Source of the DNA: Planctomycetota bacterium
Lineage (GTDB): Bacteria > Planctomycetota > Phycisphaerae > Phycisphaerales > Zrk34
NCBI GenBank assembly: GCA_016125255.1
Contig: WGMD01000007.1
Coordinates: 124,001 to 188,000, forward strand
DNA: 64,000 nucleotides
Direction: 5' to 3'
Numbering within the stretch: the stretch's first letter is position 1; every line of letters starts with the position of its first letter. The notes under the pieces are model-generated. The model worked only from the letters and a program-made list of their open reading frames with translations. It did no database searches and was not told the origin of the DNA. Shown here piece after piece: positions 62,367-64,000 of the stretch. The position numbers were made by a program, and so were the translations under genes.

Positions 62367-64000
62367 ATGCTGGGCGACATGCCCACTGACCCACAACCCG
62401 ACGGCACCGGACTCATCGCGCAGGACCCCTGGCTTGAGTCGTTTCGTCAGATCCTCCGCGACCGATTCAATCACATTCAGTCCATCCGAAGCCGTTTCGA
62501 TGACGCCGGCGGCCTCACCGGGCAGGTCAGTCTCGGCCACAAATACCTGGGCTTCACGCAGGGCCAGCTCGATGGCGCGCCCGGCGTGTGGTACCGCGAA
62601 TGGGCCCCGGGGGCGCAGCTCCTTTCGCTCATCGGCGACTTCAATCAATGGGACCGCGCGGCCAATCCGATGAAGCGCGATGCGTTCGGCGTGTGGTCCT
62701 GCTTCATGCCCGACTCGCATTTCGCCGACCGCCTCGTGCATGAAAGCCGGGTCAAGGTCTACGTCGCCTCGCAGGGCACCGCCGGCGACAAGATTCCCGC
62801 CTACATCCAGCGCGTCACGCAGGTCCCGGGGAGCATCGAGTTCGTCGGACATTACTGGCGCCCCGAGCCGGCCTTCGCATGGCAGCACGAAACGCCCGCC
62901 CGCACCGATGATCTGCGCATTTACGAAGCGCACGTCGGCATGGCCAGCGAGGAAGGCCGGGTGGCGAGCTTCGATGAGTTCCGCACGAACATCCTGCCGC
63001 GCATCGCCGACCTGGGCTACAACTGCGTGCAGCTCATGGCCGTGCAGGAGCATCCGTATTACGGATCGTTCGGGTATCACGTGTCGAACCTCTTCGCCGT
63101 GTCGAGCCGCTTCGGCACGCCGTATCAGCTCAAGCAGCTCATCGACGCGGCGCACGGACTCGGTCTGCGCGTGATCATGGACATCGTGCATTCGCACATG
63201 GTCAAGAACACCGCCGAGGGCCTCAACCGTTTCGACGGCACGGATCACCAATACTTTCACGGCCCGCCGCGCGGCGATCATCACGCCTGGGACTCCAAGT
63301 GCTATGATTACAACAAGTACGAAGTCCTCCGCATTCTCCTGTCCAATTGCCGCTACTGGCTCGAGGAGTACCGCTTCGACGGATTCCGTTTCGACGGCGT
63401 GACGAGCATGCTGTATCTGGATCATGGACTGGGTAAGACGTTCACCTGTTACGACGATTACTTTTCGCCGAACACGGACTGGGACGCCGTCGCGTATCTG
63501 ACGCTCGCCAACGATCTGATTCATGCGATCCGTCCCGATGCGATCACCATCGCCGAGGACATGTCCGGCATGCCCGGCACGGCCCGGCCGACGAGCGAAG
63601 GCGGACTCGGCTTCGATTACCGGCTCGCGATGGGCGTGCCCGATTTCTGGATCAAGCTGCTCAAGGAGAAGCGCGACGAGGAATGGAACCTCGGCGACAT
63701 TTATCACACGCTCATGAACCGCCGCCGCAACGAGCGGCACGTCGGCTACGCCGAGAGCCACGATCAGGCGCTCGTCGGCGACAAGACGATCGCGTTCTGG
63801 CTCATGGACCGGCACATGTACGAAGGCATGAGCGTGTTCAATCAGAACTTCGTCGTCGACCGCGGCGTCGCGCTGCACAAGATGATCCGCCTCATCACCT
63901 TCGCCCTCGCCGGCGAAGCGTATCTGAACTTCATGGGCAACGAATTCGGCCACCCCGAATGGATCGACTTCCCCCGCGAAGGCAACAACTTCTCGTTCCA
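62367..64000 (+). CDS. glgB: 1,4-alpha-glucan branching enzyme (partial)
   Basis: Runs off the right edge; about 545 residues are visible, starting MLGDMPTDPQPDG (ATG at 62367; the ATG at 62379 is an alternative). N-terminal CBM48-like part WYREWAPGAQLLSLIGDFNQWDR; GH13 barrel with IVHSHMVKNTAEG, catalytic aspartate in FRFDGVTSML, glutamate in TIAEDMSGMP and aspartate in AESHDQALVG. The similarity is to the eukaryote-like branching enzymes. It makes alpha-1,6 branches in glycogen. Confidence 0.92.
   Translation, partial: MLGDMPTDPQPDGTGLIAQDPWLESFRQILRDRFNHIQSIRSRFDDAGGLTGQVSLGHKYLGFTQGQLDGAPGVWYREWAPGAQLLSLIGDFNQWDRAANPMKRDAFGVWSCFMPDSHFADRLVHESRVKVYVASQGTAGDKIPAYIQRVTQVPGSIEFVGHYWRPEPAFAWQHETPARTDDLRIYEAHVGMASEEGRVASFDEFRTNILPRIADLGYNCVQLMAVQEHPYYGSFGYHVSNLFAVSSRFGTPYQLKQLIDAAHGLGLRVIMDIVHSHMVKNTAEGLNRFDGTDHQYFHGPPRGDHHAWDSKCYDYNKYEVLRILLSNCRYWLEEYRFDGFRFDGVTSMLYLDHGLGKTFTCYDDYFSPNTDWDAVAYLTLANDLIHAIRPDAITIAEDMSGMPGTARPTSEGGLGFDYRLAMGVPDFWIKLLKEKRDEEWNLGDIYHTLMNRRRNERHVGYAESHDQALVGDKTIAFWLMDRHMYEGMSVFNQNFVVDRGVALHKMIRLITFALAGEAYLNFMGNEFGHPEWIDFPREGNNFSF

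Noticed and set aside
60360-63953. 1197-codon open frame on the minus strand opposite rseP and glgB
   Set aside because: The plus strand holds two genes with full catalytic motifs; the antisense product is rich in Arg, His, Val and Asp with no domain, as expected from high GC and biased third positions.

Overview
The window is a high-GC chromosomal segment from a Gram-negative bacterium that looks like a member of the Planctomycetota, most likely class Phycisphaerae. This is inferred from gene content: several PEP-CTERM-type surface proteins with the tail PAALPAGLALM, a prepilin-like protein, LamG and FecR proteins run by an ECF sigma factor, a DUF1080 protein, a sulfatase, an M50/HlyD/GAF cluster, a lipid A-type acyltransferase and a REP-associated transposase. 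No rRNA is present, so the placement cannot be confirmed here.

Layout. 1-3.5 kb: pyruvate dehydrogenase aceE-aceF (aceF cut by the window edge) and a stand-alone CBM48 protein. 3.9-8.6 kb: a four-gene minus-strand operon (ECF sigma, FecR/LamG-like membrane regulator, PEP-CTERM surface protein, prepilin-like protein). 8.7-13.8 kb: zinc-ribbon membrane protein, tRNA-Thr, sulfatase, acetyltransferase, and a Y-family polymerase lying between a decayed tRNA-Leu copy and an intact tRNA-Leu. 13.9-18.4 kb: a sugar ABC operon whose binding protein appears circularly permuted, then DUF1080. 18.4-26.9 kb: Kelch-like protein, tRNA-Arg, tRNA-Phe, a three-adaptor HlyD / GAF-HlyD / M50-HlyD cluster with DUF3467, and a membrane hydrolase. 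26.9-36.9 kb: PEP-CTERM proteins, solute-binding protein, pyrF, serC, DUF971, a run of hairpins that may be a structured RNA, thioesterase, pcm and an enlarged signal peptidase I. 37.1-41.5 kb: nuoD, nuoE, a small ORF, nuoF and a GH114-like protein. 41.6-44.5 kb: palindromic repeats, a REP transposase between matching inverted repeats, and an AT-rich island with remnants of an Rhs-type toxin locus. 44.5-49 kb: beta-propeller protein, receiver protein, acyltransferase and coiled-coil protein. 49-52.1 kb: the translation/secretion operon tRNA-Thr(GGT)-tuf-rpmG-tRNA-Trp-secE-nusG. 52.2-64 kb: housekeeping genes (deoxyhypusine synthase-like, metK, ptsI, RNase E/G, dxr, rseP, glgB cut by the edge).

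The most unusual items are the circularly permuted sugar-binding lipoprotein (13977-15122), the hairpin array at 32793-33074, the polymerase flanked by tRNA-Leu and a pseudo-tRNA-Leu, the sigma/FecR operon whose regulator shares a domain with its neighbouring surface protein, and the toxin-immunity-like island beside the REP element. Gene calls rest on reading translated sequence by eye; no database search was run.
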